A stretch of 64,000 nt of DNA from Streptosporangium carneum. GTDB lineage: Bacteria; Actinomycetota; Actinomycetes; Streptosporangiales; Streptosporangiaceae. Where the stretch lies: assembly GCF_027922005.1 (NCBI RefSeq), contig NZ_BSEV01000001.1, forward strand, positions 149,638 to 213,637, in the 5' to 3' direction. The translations under genes were made by a program, and so were the position numbers. Positions 18,501-25,827 of the stretch are shown here, in pieces. Each line of letters starts with the position of its first letter. The stretch's first letter is position 1. The notes under the pieces were generated by a model. It worked only from the letters and a program-made list of their open reading frames with translations, was not told the origin of the DNA and made no database searches.

Positions 18501-18868
18501 TCGATCAGTGTCGTGTCCACCGCGACCCATTGTTCGCCCTGCTTCACGCGGACGATACCGCTAACCGTTTCGGTGGTGAAAGTGGAGTCGGGGTTGGCAT
18601 AGGTGAGATTCGATTCGGTCGTCTCATTGGTGATCAGCACCCGGCTGCCCTGGAGGCGGGCGGTCAGCGCGGCCGACACCCGGTCCGGGCGTTCGGTCAC
18701 CGTCTTGGCCTGCGGTGGCTTGAGTTTGGGCGGGGGAGTGGGGGCTGCTTGGGCTGGCTGTGTCGATGTCGCCATCAGGGCGACGGTGAGGCCCGCGGCC
18801 AGGAGTCGTTCGAGTGACGGACGTCGGCGTAACGGCGTGGCGGAGCGGACCATCAGGGGGGAGTGCAC
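12527..18868 (-). CDS. Secreted Rhs/YD-repeat polymorphic toxin
   Basis: A protein of about 2113 residues. The start is GTG 18868 with GGAGG just upstream (ATG 18853 is possible). A signal peptide (LAAGLTVALMATSTQPAQA) is followed by a DNRLRE-like domain (~320-500), Ig-like stretches (~500-850), many YD/RHS repeats (for example YDAAGRQIERR, YDSFGRANSTTD) over ~950-1850, and the RHS core (GARLYNPQTGRFLQTDPIP, then KLDVDG) near residue 1950. The repeats should form a shell enclosing the tip. The last ~155 residues are the variable tip: one strongly hydrophobic stretch (NWWVASTAGLIAGIAVSSI), then Thr/Val-alternating strands and basic patches, with no nuclease or deaminase motif I know. It overlaps the membrane protein at 12530. 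Confidence 0.88.
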   Translation of the reverse strand: MHSPLMVRSATPLRRRPSLERLLAAGLTVALMATSTQPAQAAPTPPPKLKPPQAKTVTERPDRVSAALTARLQGSRVLITNETTESNLTYANPDSTFTTETVSGIVRVKQGEQWVAVDTTLIEDNGVLRPRAAKAGVEFSTGGQDRPLAKMSHGDKRSFALKWPAPLPKPTIKGNTATYVNAAGVGADLVVTALPTGFRHDVVLRERPSGPVEFKLPVQTEGLRLGTTKQGGLELITPKGKVVAAAPEPFMYDSSTDKSAQPANAASAEAGIDTKVVKDDNGQQTLVLKPDPKFLADPTTKYPVTVDPTTTLTSPNGFTVNSPCTTGGGGGMGLELTPGISDSTPCTSGGTNVQRALIHFDTSSLSGQQVVDARLDLLGDLVRCPTGQSLRVRRITSSWNPDPWNGPGVFWSNQPSSTSDGEVLSAPPTVCGPTSYPERVPWSVSVTTIAQAWASGAAGHGLVLAASDEPNRANTFGWFFDDSSTANPPKLVITYGSTPWTGRLRAVPATAANNKFYVTTLTPALAAEVNDADGGVLKAEFQVEHDPSVPTQGSGLIWSGEVDNVTANTEAKITIPAGKLADNWTVRWRARASDASSSSAWSQWQSLNVDVTAPTLSYFDCTYPAGQWSAQQQDAKCWLGTDAATSSEFNAGNTGVELWWGLDNPSTPNRITTGWGWSQGKMVKDFPIAPVDGWHTIYVKVRDKAHNLSQVTTHSFGVGAGGVTSPQFNSRTGQAVTLAAAAAPDYDRVRYEYRTGFFLPWDDTIVVPAADVTVPGSPTPITAWPQTRTDTSKNFADLTWDVAKTLRDAGKKDGSVEVRACFSKSSGPGQQCSPAAKVTLDRSAFGGSYATAQIGPGEVALQTGDFSVKATDAGLFGVEVGRTLTTLDPTADRDDEQLTENKVFGPGWRAGFPAVPSSIADFYPSTGTDSLQFVGPSGETLNYVRDGQKFTGVHDAADGSQITVGTEELTVTDASGSKTTYTRLNGKWVVARAETAAAESAVTYHRDAQGRVTRVLAPVPTGVTCGATLIAGCRALEIGYASSTTATGVASGWGDYTGQVKQVSFTAFDPATNAMKTTVLASYLYDSTGHLRQVTDPRTNLATTYYYTAEGRLSQLTPPGLAPWRMEYDTTGRLAHVQREAGAVDPTWAVAYNVPIGGTDAPINLTVTETAKWGQSTDLPMTGTAIFPASHLPPRGGTGAYQPAAGDWEYGQLIYTDVNGRLVNSAAHGAGVWQITSSRYDDKGNTVWHLSADNRAQALTPTADTSSYVAARPDTAERADLLARITTYSADSDILTEIGPARLATLASGELATVRDNITNVYDEGKPTTDITYHLVTTTTTTPMVLDRVADENDKRTVTTGYDPLVSGDPSGWTLRKPTTSSSAQKSDIVQRTRYDAAGRQIERRMAESNGADAGTTAVSYYTAAAHPTVTACGNKPQWAGLMCRTAPKSQPPGAPISIKLITYGYYGNEVTTTETSGAVTRTTTLTYDAAGRSIKSKIDVQPASASTPIAEATYTYDPATGLQTTKSIGSDTISMGYDSFGRANSTTDATGVTSTAEYNLDGQIATSNDGKGVTTFTYGGIDAKGRAERRNLITKIDTGGAGVFAGAYDIAGRLILQRYPNGLEASSRYDNAGKQIGLSYAKNGTEWLSFTAAYDLNGRIAAQQGSAGSAQRFDYDGAGRLTKVQDTYGGTCATRIYGFDRNTNRTSLTSYPADNAGSCSTTTTPNVQQHHYDAADRITDDGYTYDNLGRTTRVPSAQVTGGADLEIEYFVNDKASALTQGSVQSTFILDPGGRIKTMTTIGGPRPGTTTHHYSGTEDSPTWISEADGTWTRNVPGLSGLGAIQNSDGTSTLQLINLHGDIVATSDNRPDATGVHAYSETTEFGTPRAQTGDSSRRYGWLGSHERSSDAIGGLVFMGARLYNPQTGRFLQTDPIPSGSANAYDYCSADPVNKLDVDGTSEKPIWSSTTTSSKKERDTIADNFLEVGFAAIVTVATKPVANWWVASTAGLIAGIAVSSIETTVETVTTTTVNVYLETRTVLIWDTPMEDLIKRKGKKRSVQERRTRTVTTVTTRWRVITVIIPKFNAPRITETGPWFTRVTVTTKYSSWKRGL

Positions 18869-18898
18869 CCACCCTCCATTCAGACAGAGGAAAGACAA

Positions 18899-19018
18899 GG
18901 CCGTCAGAACGTACGATGGAGATCAACGATCATGTAAGTGGCCATAAGGGATCAAAAGGATCACTCCAGGCGTATGCACCGCGAGGAAACGCCTCATGCG
19001 TCACAGGAGATAGGCATC
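18899..19018. other. Upstream region of the Rhs gene
   Basis: About 120 bp with lower GC just upstream of the toxin start; it presumably holds the promoter. No coding signal, and no operator could be recognised. Confidence 0.35.
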
Positions 19019-19195
19019 TCAGTCGAGGCCTAGCCAGGGAGTGTCCTGAGAGCTCAGCAGATGGGCGAAGGGTTGGGGTCGCCCCTCGGACACACGTGAT
19101 TCACCCATGAGGTGCTGGTCAGCTCCCAAGCCGACCAGCACTTTTCTTTTTCCCGGGTGATAGACGGGCCTCAACCCAAGGTTCGCGTAGATCTT
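19019..19195 (-). pseudogene. C-terminal scrap of a site-specific recombinase
   Basis: The minus frame reads KAKIYANLGLRPVYHPGKRK, then VLVGLGADQHLMGESRVSEG. This resembles the C-termini of actinomycete recombinases, which usually continue from RVSEG into an attachment-site-encoded tail. No upstream recombinase body remains. It probably marks the edge of a lost integrated element. Confidence 0.5.
19112..19151 (+). terminator. Intrinsic terminator
   Basis: GTGCTGGTC (19112-19120) pairs perfectly with GACCAGCAC (19133-19141) and is followed by TTTTCTTTTT, a textbook rightward terminator and rare in this genome. No convincing rightward gene ends before it. It overlaps the recombinase scrap on the other strand. 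Confidence 0.75.
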
Positions 19196-19360
19196 CGCCT
19201 TCGGGCCGGTCCCGCCTCGCCGGGATCCGCGCCGTCCCACCGAGGGCGTGCGCCATCTCGGCCGGCCGGCCGGGCCGGTGCGGCGGGCGCCCGTCCCCCG
19301 GCGAGCGCGGTTCTGACAGCCGGAGCCGGACGCCGGACCCGTGCCGGTGACAGCGGCCAG

Positions 19361-19735
19361 GCCGCGCCGAAGCGCCGGACCGGTTCGGGGATCTCCTGCC
19401 TCGACTCCCCGCCGCCACCTGAGGCCCGGCCCGTCGCCGGAGCGCCGGTCGCGCGCCCGCGAAGGCGGTGGTGGTTCATGGCGGTTCTTGGGTGGACCGG
19501 GCAACACCTGCGTCACTCCCTTGCGGCCGCGGATGTCAGCCCGGACAGTTTGTCAGGGGTGACATCCCGCTCCGGAGTCGAATGAGTTATCCACAGTTTC
19601 CACAGACTCGTACACAGGTTCGATCTCGTTAGGCGCAGGCTTGCGGAGCGCCAGGAAGGACCTGTTCGTCCCTCGGGGTCCGATTCCGCGATGCACGATC
19701 AGGCGACTGGCGGTGACCAGGTCGACGAGGACCCG
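19361..19735. repeat. Direct repeat copy 1
   Basis: About 375 bp visibly repeated, imperfectly, at 21015-21395 in the same orientation. Shared runs include GTTATCCACAGTTTCCACAG. The copy covers the 3' part of the HTH pseudogene and its downstream flank. Confidence 0.8.
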
Positions 19736-20009
19736 CCGCACCGAGCGGGGACTGATGTCGGCCTCGCGGGCGACGGTGGCCACCGCAGGCCGGCATCCGG
19801 TCCCCTCGTCACGTGAACAGGCGTCGGCCGGCGTCGACGGTCGCCGAAGACCTCGACGAGCCTTTCGGTCACCTGGTCGAGCGGCACGGCGTCGGCGGTC
19901 TCGGCGACCAGGTCGGCGACGTCCACCGCGTCGAGTTGGTCCAGCCGGGCCTGCGCCCGAGGAGCGGCACCGGACCCGGGGTGGGGGTGTTGGCAGTGGT
20001 GATGCGCAT
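19553..20009 (-). pseudogene. HTH protein pseudogene, copy 1
   Basis: The C-terminal part reads as a winged-helix protein: PAVATVAREADISPRSVRR, then VLVDLVTASRLIVHRGIGPR, ending YESVETVDNSFDSGAGCHP and a stop at 19553. The upstream part is coding-like in another frame (LDQLDAVDVADLVAETADAV, then TERLVEVFGD) from a candidate ATG at 20009, so one frameshift near 19800 breaks the gene. The DNA encoding YESVETVDN contains TTATCCACA and TTTCCACA, which resemble DnaA boxes. It may be a relic of a replication or regulatory gene from a mobile element. Copy 2 lies at 21205. Confidence 0.6.
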
Positions 20010-20234
20010 GATGGAAGTACCGCTTTGATCTGAGTGGATCGATGGGTTGCGGGCACGCCCGGTGTGGGCTGTCTTGGCGGATGACCACGCTGGTACGCGC
20101 CCGTGGGCGGGTCAGATGGCGGGGCGGTCGCCGGCGAGCAGGTCCGCCTCGGCCGTGGCCGAGGCGACCGAGCTTTTCCGGACCGAGGACTCGTCGATGC
20201 GCTTCGTCGGCGCGTGGTGATAGCGATTGGCCGC

Positions 20235-20792
20235 ATGAACACTGATCACGCCGCTCCCGCCGACCTCGCCGCGCTTCGTACCGCCTTCGACGTCGGAGCA
20301 TGTGAGCCACCCCTGGGTTGGGACGCTGTGCACGTTTTCGAGGCAGAGCACGGGGTCGTCCTGCCGGAGCCGTATCGAACGTTCGTCGCGGAGATCTGCG
20401 ACGGGTCCTGTTCGGGCCCGCCTGACCACGGACTGGTGCCGTTGGCTGATCTGCCCGACGACTGGGGAGACGGTCGACCGCAGCGGGTCTTGGCCAGTCC
20501 CTTTCCATTGACGGAAATGTGGTCATGGGAGGAGGATCCGCGCCCCCAGGAGGAAGTCGATCTCCTTCTCAACCCGGTCTTCGACCATGGCTCGATCGTT
20601 CTGGGCACCGACGGGTGCGGCATGTACTGGCATCTCATCGTCAGCGGACCGCACCGGGGGCACGTCTGGCAGATCAGCGGCGAGGGCGCGGGCCCCTTCG
20701 GCGCCGAGTTCGGCTTCACCACGGGGGATCCGGGCTTCGCCGGATGGGTGAAGCACTGGGCTGCAGGCAAACCCTGGTTCGATGCCGCTTGA
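20235..20792 (+). CDS. SMI1/KNR4 (SUKH) family immunity-type protein
   Basis: A 185-residue protein of the SUKH superfamily. It shows the conserved pattern around residues 28-50 (WDAVHVFEAEHGVVLPEPYR, then TFVAEICDG), the central acidic Trp segment (MWSWEEDP) and a late GFAGWVKHWAAGKPW helix. SUKH proteins are frequent immunity proteins of bacterial polymorphic toxins (family knowledge). There is no toxin gene beside it; the nearest is the Rhs gene 1.4 kb to the left, which already has a coupled partner, so this may be an orphan immunity gene kept for protection from kin toxins (inference). It is bracketed by two copies of a decayed HTH gene. Start ATG 20235; the ribosome site is weak. Confidence 0.82.
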   Translation: MNTDHAAPADLAALRTAFDVGACEPPLGWDAVHVFEAEHGVVLPEPYRTFVAEICDGSCSGPPDHGLVPLADLPDDWGDGRPQRVLASPFPLTEMWSWEEDPRPQEEVDLLLNPVFDHGSIVLGTDGCGMYWHLIVSGPHRGHVWQISGEGAGPFGAEFGFTTGDPGFAGWVKHWAAGKPWFDAA

Positions 20793-21014
20793 GGCGAGGA
20801 TCACGACGCCCTCCCGATCAAAGCCACGACGGAGGTGGGTGCGAAGGCGTGCGATCTCGACGTCGCAGCCGCGGATGCGAATGCGTTGACCAAGGATTTC
20901 AACGGGACCAGCTGAACGACACCGGTCGCCGTCCCCGCCCAGCACTCGGTGGGCAGGGCGGTGGCCGGTGAGGCGACATGCGCCGATCAAGGCCCAGGAC
21001 AGACGGCGTCGAGC
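20793..21014. other. Gap after SUKH gene, no gene seen
   Basis: About 220 bp without coding signal. Short coding-like stretches in mixed frames suggest eroded sequence. Confidence 0.35.
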
Positions 21015-21395
21015 GCGGCGCCGAAGCGCCGGACCGGTTCGGGGATCTCCTGCCTCGGCTCACCGCCGTCGCCTGGAGTCCGGTTCGTCGGGGCACCGGT
21101 CGTGCGCGCCCGCGTAGGCGGTGCTGGTTCCCGGCGGCTCCTCGGTGGATCAGGTGACGCCTGCGTCACTCCCTGCGGTCACCTGTGTCAGCCTGGACAG
21201 ATGGTCAGGGGTGACGTCCCGCCGTGAGGTCGAACGGGTTATCCACAGTTTCCACAGACTCGTACACAGGTTCGATCTCACCATGCACAGGCCTGTGGAG
21301 TACGAGGGAGTACCCGTTCGTCCCTCGGGGTCTGATTCCGCGATGCACGATCAGGTGACCGGCGGCGGCCAGGGCGACAAGAACCCGCCGCTCAG
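21015..21395. repeat. Direct repeat copy 2
   Basis: The second copy of the ~375-bp segment seen at 19361-19735. It retains the same TTATCCACAGTTTCCACAG run, at 21240-21258. Confidence 0.8.
21205..21395 (-). pseudogene. HTH protein remnant, copy 2
   Basis: Only the C-terminus of the HTH gene remains. It reads RRVLVALAAAGHLIVHRGIR and ends YESVETVDNPFDLTAGRHP with a stop at 21205. At its upstream end it joins directly to the tail of an unrelated PLP-enzyme gene, so it is a truncated duplicate of the copy at 19553. Confidence 0.6.
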
Positions 21396-21720
21396 CGGTT
21401 CGCCTCGGCCACCCCAGGGACCTTGAGGGAGGACCCAGCGGCGACAGTCGTCCAGGTCGACGTTGCCGCCGCAGATGATGGTGACCATGCGGCGGCCGAC
21501 GAAGCGGTCGGGGTCTTCCAGGACGGCGGCGACACCGAGGGGCGCCGGGGGCTCGACGACCAGGCCCGCATGCTCCAGAAGCGTCCGCATGCCCGCGACG
21601 ATGGACGTCTCTCGGACCAGGACGGCGTCATCGGCCACCTTCAGGAGGTCGTCCAGCACGGCGGGGATGGGGTATCGAACGGCGACGCCGTCCCGCTCAC
21701 CGAAATCAAGGACGGTGACC
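21396..21720 (-). pseudogene. Threonine-dehydratase-like (PLP fold II) tail
   Basis: The minus frame reads VRYPIPAVLDDLLKVADDAV, then LLEHAGLVVEPPAPLGVAAV and MVTIICGGNVDLDDCRRWVL. This is the C-terminal end of a serine/threonine dehydratase-type enzyme (GGNVD is the family's late motif). The N-terminal ~220 residues with the PLP lysine are missing. The break coincides with the start of the KAS III relic on the other strand, near 21720. Confidence 0.6.
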
Positions 21721-22246
21721 CCGAGCAGGTCCAGATCTTCACCAAGCTCGGCCTGCGTCATTATCGAAAGAGCCCACTCAGCCTGCCCGAGCTCTGCAAT
21801 CGTTCGGTCGGCGAAACCGTGCGGACGAGCGGCGTGGCTCCGACCGACGTCGGTGCGGTACTGCTGGCGACGACGGTCAACTCGATCCACGCCGTGGGGC
21901 TCGACTATCCCGAGGTGGCGCAGATCCTCGGCGACCATGGCCTCATCGACACCAAGCTGTGCTGTGGCGAGCCATCCCGCCGGACCACCCGCAGGAACGG
22001 ATGGAAAAGGTCTTCTGCGGAAACTACAACATGCTGATCCAGCGCAGCCTGATGCGGGAGCTCGGCGTCGGCGAGAGGGCGTTCTATCTGGAGAACCTTC
22101 AACGACTGGGCCACGTGTTCTCCTGTGACGTATTGATCAACCTCAGCGACTACGCGGCCTCGACGTCCGTCGCGCCAGCCACGACCTTCACCTGCCTGAC
22201 GGTGGGCTACTTCCGGTGGGGTTGTTTCGTCTTGCAGAAGACCTGA
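21715..22246 (+). pseudogene. KAS III-like pseudogene, internal deletion
   Basis: The plus strand first reads a KAS III N-terminal piece (EQVQIFTKLGLRHYRKSP, then VGETVRTSGVAPTDVGAVLL) to about 21955. It then shifts frame to a C-terminal piece (VFCGNYNMLIQRSLMREL, then LQRLGHVFSCDVLINLSDYA and YFRWGCFVLQKT, stop at 22246). The middle, including the catalytic Cys region, is absent (roughly 120-150 codons). Its LGH...LSDY segment resembles that of the intact KAS III-like gene at 50061. It probably once supplied a chain-starting or acyl-transfer step for cluster 1. Confidence 0.72.
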
Positions 22247-22265
22247 CGACGCCGGTCGCCGGCCG

Positions 22266-23423
22266 TCACAGCTCGGTCTCGGCGATGATCTCCCTCATGA
22301 TCTCGCTGGTTCCACCCGCGATCGTGCCGAGTCGCGTGTCCCTGAAGACGCGGGAGATCGGCGCCTCCGAGAGATATCCATGACCGCCGAAGATCTGTAG
22401 GCACTGCCCCGCCACCTCGACGGCGAGCTCGGTGGCCCGCAGCTTCGCCATGGCGCATTGAGACACCGCCGACTTCCCTTGACTGTGCAGCCAGGCCGCA
22501 TGGTAGGTGAGCTGGCGCGCCGCCTCCGTGTGGCTCATCAGCTCGGCCAGGCGATGGCGTATCACCTGGTGACCTGCGATCGTCTTGCCGAAGACCTCGC
22601 GCTCGTTCGCGTATCGTCGGGCCAGCTCGAGCGCGTAGTCGATCTCCCCCAGCGCCAGGAGGGCCGCCGCAATCCGCTCGAGCTGAAACGCCTTCATGAT
22701 CCAGAAAAACCCGGTGTTCCTCCGGCCGAGAAGCTGGCCGGTCTCGACCACGACGTCCTCGAATTGCACGCTCGCGGTGTCGGAGCAGTGCCACCCCACC
22801 TTTTCCACCGGGGTCCTCGTCACCCCCGGCGCTCGGGCGTCGACCACGAACAGGCAGATGTCGCCGGAGCCGGTGCTCGCCGCCGAGCCATCGCTCATCC
22901 TCACCGCCGTGACCATGAAGTCCGCATTCAGACCGTTGGTCACGAAGGCCTTGCTGCCTCGGATGGAGTATCGATCACCCACCGACATGGCCCGTGCTTC
23001 ACAGCGGATGCTCGACACATCGGATCCGGCCTGGGGCTCCGTGATCGCCAGCGCAGCGATCTTGTCGCCCTGGATGGCCGGCTTCAGATACTCGAGCTTC
23101 TGATGATGGTCGCCCGCCAGCTGCAGGTAGGTCGTCGCCATGTAGCTGTGGACGGACATCGCGCCGCGAAAGCCGCTGTGGCCGAGCCGGCCCAGCTCCT
23201 CCAGGTAGGCGACCGAGTGAAAGAACGGGAGCTCGCGGCCGCCGTATGCGCTGGGGTAGTGCAGTCCCAGCAGCCCCTCCTCCGCGAGCAGCTTCCACGC
23301 GTCGCGTGGAATCCGGCGCTCCGATTCCCACGCCTCCAGATGCGGGGCGATGCGCTCGCACAGGAACCGCCGCGTTCGCACGCGGAACGCATCCGTCTCA
23401 GGAGAAAAGTAGATCGAGTTCAC
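22266..23423 (-). CDS. Acyl-CoA dehydrogenase family flavoenzyme
   Basis: A 385-residue acyl-CoA dehydrogenase with an N-terminal helical domain (1-115), a middle beta domain with the FAD/substrate signature ALAITEPQAGSDVSS (~125-140), and a C-terminal helical domain with QIFGGHGY and TIAGGTSEIMREII. The usual MCAD catalytic Glu position is Gly here (AGGTSE); a Glu in QLERIAA fits the alternative base of isovaleryl-type enzymes. In natural-product clusters such enzymes often desaturate carrier-bound acyl or aminoacyl groups, which fits the ACP gene at 24723 on the same strand. It appears intact, unlike several neighbours. Start MNSIYF at 23423. Confidence 0.88.
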   Translation of the reverse strand: MNSIYFSPETDAFRVRTRRFLCERIAPHLEAWESERRIPRDAWKLLAEEGLLGLHYPSAYGGRELPFFHSVAYLEELGRLGHSGFRGAMSVHSYMATTYLQLAGDHHQKLEYLKPAIQGDKIAALAITEPQAGSDVSSIRCEARAMSVGDRYSIRGSKAFVTNGLNADFMVTAVRMSDGSAASTGSGDICLFVVDARAPGVTRTPVEKVGWHCSDTASVQFEDVVVETGQLLGRRNTGFFWIMKAFQLERIAAALLALGEIDYALELARRYANEREVFGKTIAGHQVIRHRLAELMSHTEAARQLTYHAAWLHSQGKSAVSQCAMAKLRATELAVEVAGQCLQIFGGHGYLSEAPISRVFRDTRLGTIAGGTSEIMREIIAETEL

Positions 23424-23472
23424 ACCGTTGTCCTTGACCTGCTGGGGGCTTTCTCGCCGACGCGAGGGAGTG

Positions 23473-24102
23473 TCATCTGGCGCTGGCGCCGTAAAGGAAC
23501 GTGCGCGCGTTCAGCTCGAACAGCCCGGCCTGCTCCCCGGGCGTCAAGCGGCTCCGCATCTCCTCGAGCTTCGCTCCTGGGTTTCCTGAGAGGTCATAGA
23601 GCGGTGCGTCGGATCCGAAGATGACCTGGTCGGGTGCCTTCGCGCAACCCTCCAGCACCATCTCCAGGCCATGATCCGAGAGCAGCTGAAAGGATGAGAT
23701 GTCCGAGTAGAGGTTCCTGGGGTGCCGCTCGAGCAGCTCGATGGTCCCCTCCAGGTCCCAGACCATGCCGTGCGCCGGCGCGATCGGCACGTCAGGGAAC
23801 CGCCGCATGACCTCCTCAAGGCTCTGCGGATACCGTTGCTCTCGGCCGAGCGTCGGCAGAGAGGCCCCCTCGCCGAGCGCCGGACCGAAGTCGGCGATCA
23901 GCAGGATCGACTCGACGATGGCGTGGGTGTCCGTCTGCGACAAGAGCCGCCGGGCGTTTCGGTCCGAGAGGTGGAGGCGTACGGCGCGCTCGACATTCCC
24001 GCCGCCGGACTGACCGCCGTCGAACATTGAGCCTGCGACGCCCGCGATGAATCCAGGTGAGATGCAGCGTGCGTCCGCCGGGTGGACATGGATGTCAATC
24101 AT
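23473..24102 (-). CDS. Amidohydrolase_2-type protein, probably shortened
   Basis: A 209-residue protein beginning MIDIHVHPADAR, with the HxH metal site of the amidohydrolase superfamily. The C-terminal half is family-like: FPDVPIAPAHGMVWDLEGTI, LYSDISSFQLL and IFGSDAPLYD with the metal-binding Asp. The family is normally about 270-300 residues. The central strands that usually carry a substrate-channel HTG-type motif appear to be missing between GPALGE and LPTLGREQ, so the gene is likely an in-frame deletion product. Start ATG 24102 is preferred over the upstream TTG. It lies between the acyl-CoA dehydrogenase and ACP genes and probably shared their operon. Confidence 0.65.
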   Translation of the reverse strand: MIDIHVHPADARCISPGFIAGVAGSMFDGGQSGGGNVERAVRLHLSDRNARRLLSQTDTHAIVESILLIADFGPALGEGASLPTLGREQRYPQSLEEVMRRFPDVPIAPAHGMVWDLEGTIELLERHPRNLYSDISSFQLLSDHGLEMVLEGCAKAPDQVIFGSDAPLYDLSGNPGAKLEEMRSRLTPGEQAGLFELNARTFLYGASAR

Positions 24103-24149
24103 GGATGCCAATCAAGGACGCCAGTCATGGAGTCATGGAGATCCCAGTC

Positions 24150-24450
24150 CCCATGTCTAATCATCTGCCACGACGCGATGAAGCGTCGGGAAGATCTCGG
24201 GATCGCTGTAGCCAGGGAAGCCGTCCACCGCCTTTCGGCAGATGAGGTCATGGGAGTGCTGGAAAACCGGCTTCTCCTTGCTCATGAAATTCAGGTTGCG
24301 ATAGCGATTCTCTCCGTCCTGCAGGTGGACCGACAGGGCGCGCCGCAGCGAGTCAATGGAACCCGGTGACTCTCTCGTTCTCGGCGGACTCGCGCGCGGG
24401 CGGCTTGTAGATGAGCTGGTCCTTCCAGTGCCTGATCTCCTTGGCGCCGA
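24150..24450 (-). pseudogene. Eroded coding remnants of unknown family
   Basis: Two protein-like stretches in different minus frames: AAALIGAKEIRHWKDQLIYK, ending TGFH and a stop near 24353, and further on NRYRNLNFMSKEKPVFQHSH, then CRKAVDGFPGYSDPEIFPTL, ending at a stop near 24160. They look like the C-terminal end of one or two genes broken by frameshifts. I do not recognise the family. Confidence 0.4.
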
Positions 24451-24723
24451 TCAGGGCGGCCGCGATCGCCGAGATGATCGGCGGCCGGGATCGCCGACTG
24501 TGGAGATCTTGGAGAGCTCGATGTGCTCGGTGACCTCGTCGAGCTCTTTGCCGATGAGGTCCTCCAGGCTCAGCAGCAGGTTGATGTACTGCCTCGAGTC
24601 CAAGCCCGGCGACTGGAGCGGCGTGGACGGGGACAGGTCGGCCTGACGAACCGTCCCGTCCTGGCTGAGCATCGCGACCAGCACTCGGCACACTTCGCCA
24701 TATGGGCTTACCTGAGTCGACAT
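24451..24723 (-). CDS. Acyl carrier protein, C-terminus altered
   Basis: A 90-residue carrier-like protein from ATG 24723 (MSTQVSPYGEVCRVLVAML). The helix-II region SPGLDSRQYINLLLSLEDLI holds the presumed phosphopantetheine Ser (Asp-Ser-Arg rather than the usual Asp-Ser-Leu), followed by the ELDEV...ISTVGD segment expected of an ACP. After residue ~78 it turns into Arg-rich nonsense (GRRSSRRSRPP), suggesting fusion to the eroded DNA beyond. It could carry the acyl chain activated by the fatty-acyl-AMP ligase whose fragment lies at 32705 (inference). Function may be retained since helices I-III are present. Confidence 0.62.
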   Translation of the reverse strand: MSTQVSPYGEVCRVLVAMLSQDGTVRQADLSPSTPLQSPGLDSRQYINLLLSLEDLIGKELDEVTEHIELSKISTVGDPGRRSSRRSRPP

Positions 24724-24833
24724 TGGCACTCTCCACTGGGCGTTCAAGGCGAGAACGGCTTGGACGGTCACCCGGACGGATCTGCGGTCAAGAATGGAGA
24801 AATGGTCACCGAGCAACAGGGGCTGCCATTGAG

Positions 24834-25077
24834 CTTCTCCATTTCATGGCACCGAACCAGCCTGCTGTCCTCGAAGAGTGCGACGCCGCCGTCGTGAATC
24901 GACACTTGATGGTCAGAGAGGTCAATCGTTGATTGCGCGCGTCCCGGCTTCGTTGTTCAAGCTTTGTCGTCGGGCGCCACGCTACCCTCAAGATCTTTCC
25001 GTTTCAAGGTTCGACGGTGGAGTGGCAGTTTCGGTCCGTTTCGATTTTGATTGTCGCCGAGAGACGCGACCTGGCGG
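24834..25077. repeat. Inverted repeat, left arm
   Basis: About 240 bp that matches, inverted and imperfectly, 25828-26067. It is a copy of the carbamoyltransferase upstream region plus its first ~35 codons, facing left. The start ATG has become GCG (frame reads ARNQRLTSL) and the frame then breaks, so this copy is dead. Confidence 0.75.
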
Positions 25078-25827
25078 TGTGTTCTCCGCGCACTGGGTGT
25101 CGCGCGCGAGAGCCTGCCGTGGCGGCAACCGGCCATGGACATCGGGGTTTCCGCCTCGACGATCTCGCGCACGGCCAACGGCCTGAAACCGATGTGACGG
25201 CAGAGGAAGTCATCGCTGCCGCCAGGCTCTTCCGCGTCGAACGTGACGCTGAGGGCCGCTGAACGGACTGGCCCCAGTACGTCACCGGCAAGCCGGCCTC
25301 GCTCGCCGCCCGCGTCGAAATCGACTAGGTCTGGGCAGTGCCGCGCGCACGCTAAAAGGCGGATCCAGCTCAAACGCGACCCCACAACGGACAGGACCGG
25401 CGCTTTCTCAAATGGCGAGATGAATGGCGAGTGACCTACGACAGGGCCCGGGTCGGCGACGCCGCACCGACACCGTGACCGGCAAGACCACCATCACCGC
25501 CGTGTCGGCCTATTGTCAACTCTCCTCTTCGAGGATTGCGTCGAAGACCCCCAGGGCGTACTCCTGAAGTCGGTCTCGCGTCGCTTGTTCTCCAGGCTGA
25601 TCCAGGAAGCCTGGAGAATACGCACTCGCGACGGTCACCACTACTCCCGACCCTCGGGACACACGTCCGTCGGCGCGTCCGAAACCGCGCGGCGCCCATC
25701 GGTCGAGTTCCTGTTCGAGGTAGCTCCGTCGACTCGTCACAGCATCGAGAGTCCGCGGCGATTCGCGGTGTGACCAGCACTCCTTCGATCCGATTTTCAC
25801 CTACGACGCGGTAACGGAGAACGCTCC
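25078..25827. other. Spacer between inverted arms, eroded
   Basis: About 750 bp. A minus ORF at 25516-25800 (94 codons, with RSYLEQELDRWAPRGFG and RLQEYALGVFDAILEEES) looks mildly coding but I recognise no family. The rest reads as scraps with stops in all frames. Confidence 0.35.

Noticed and set aside
18814-19110. Small rightward ORF ending just before the terminator at 19112
   Set aside because: Starts inside the Rhs 5' end, weak codon bias and no homology seen, though the terminator made it worth a look.
19600-19640. tRNA T-loop-like GGTTCGAT motif
   Set aside because: No cloverleaf can be built around it, and it lies in the HTH coding remnant in both repeat copies.
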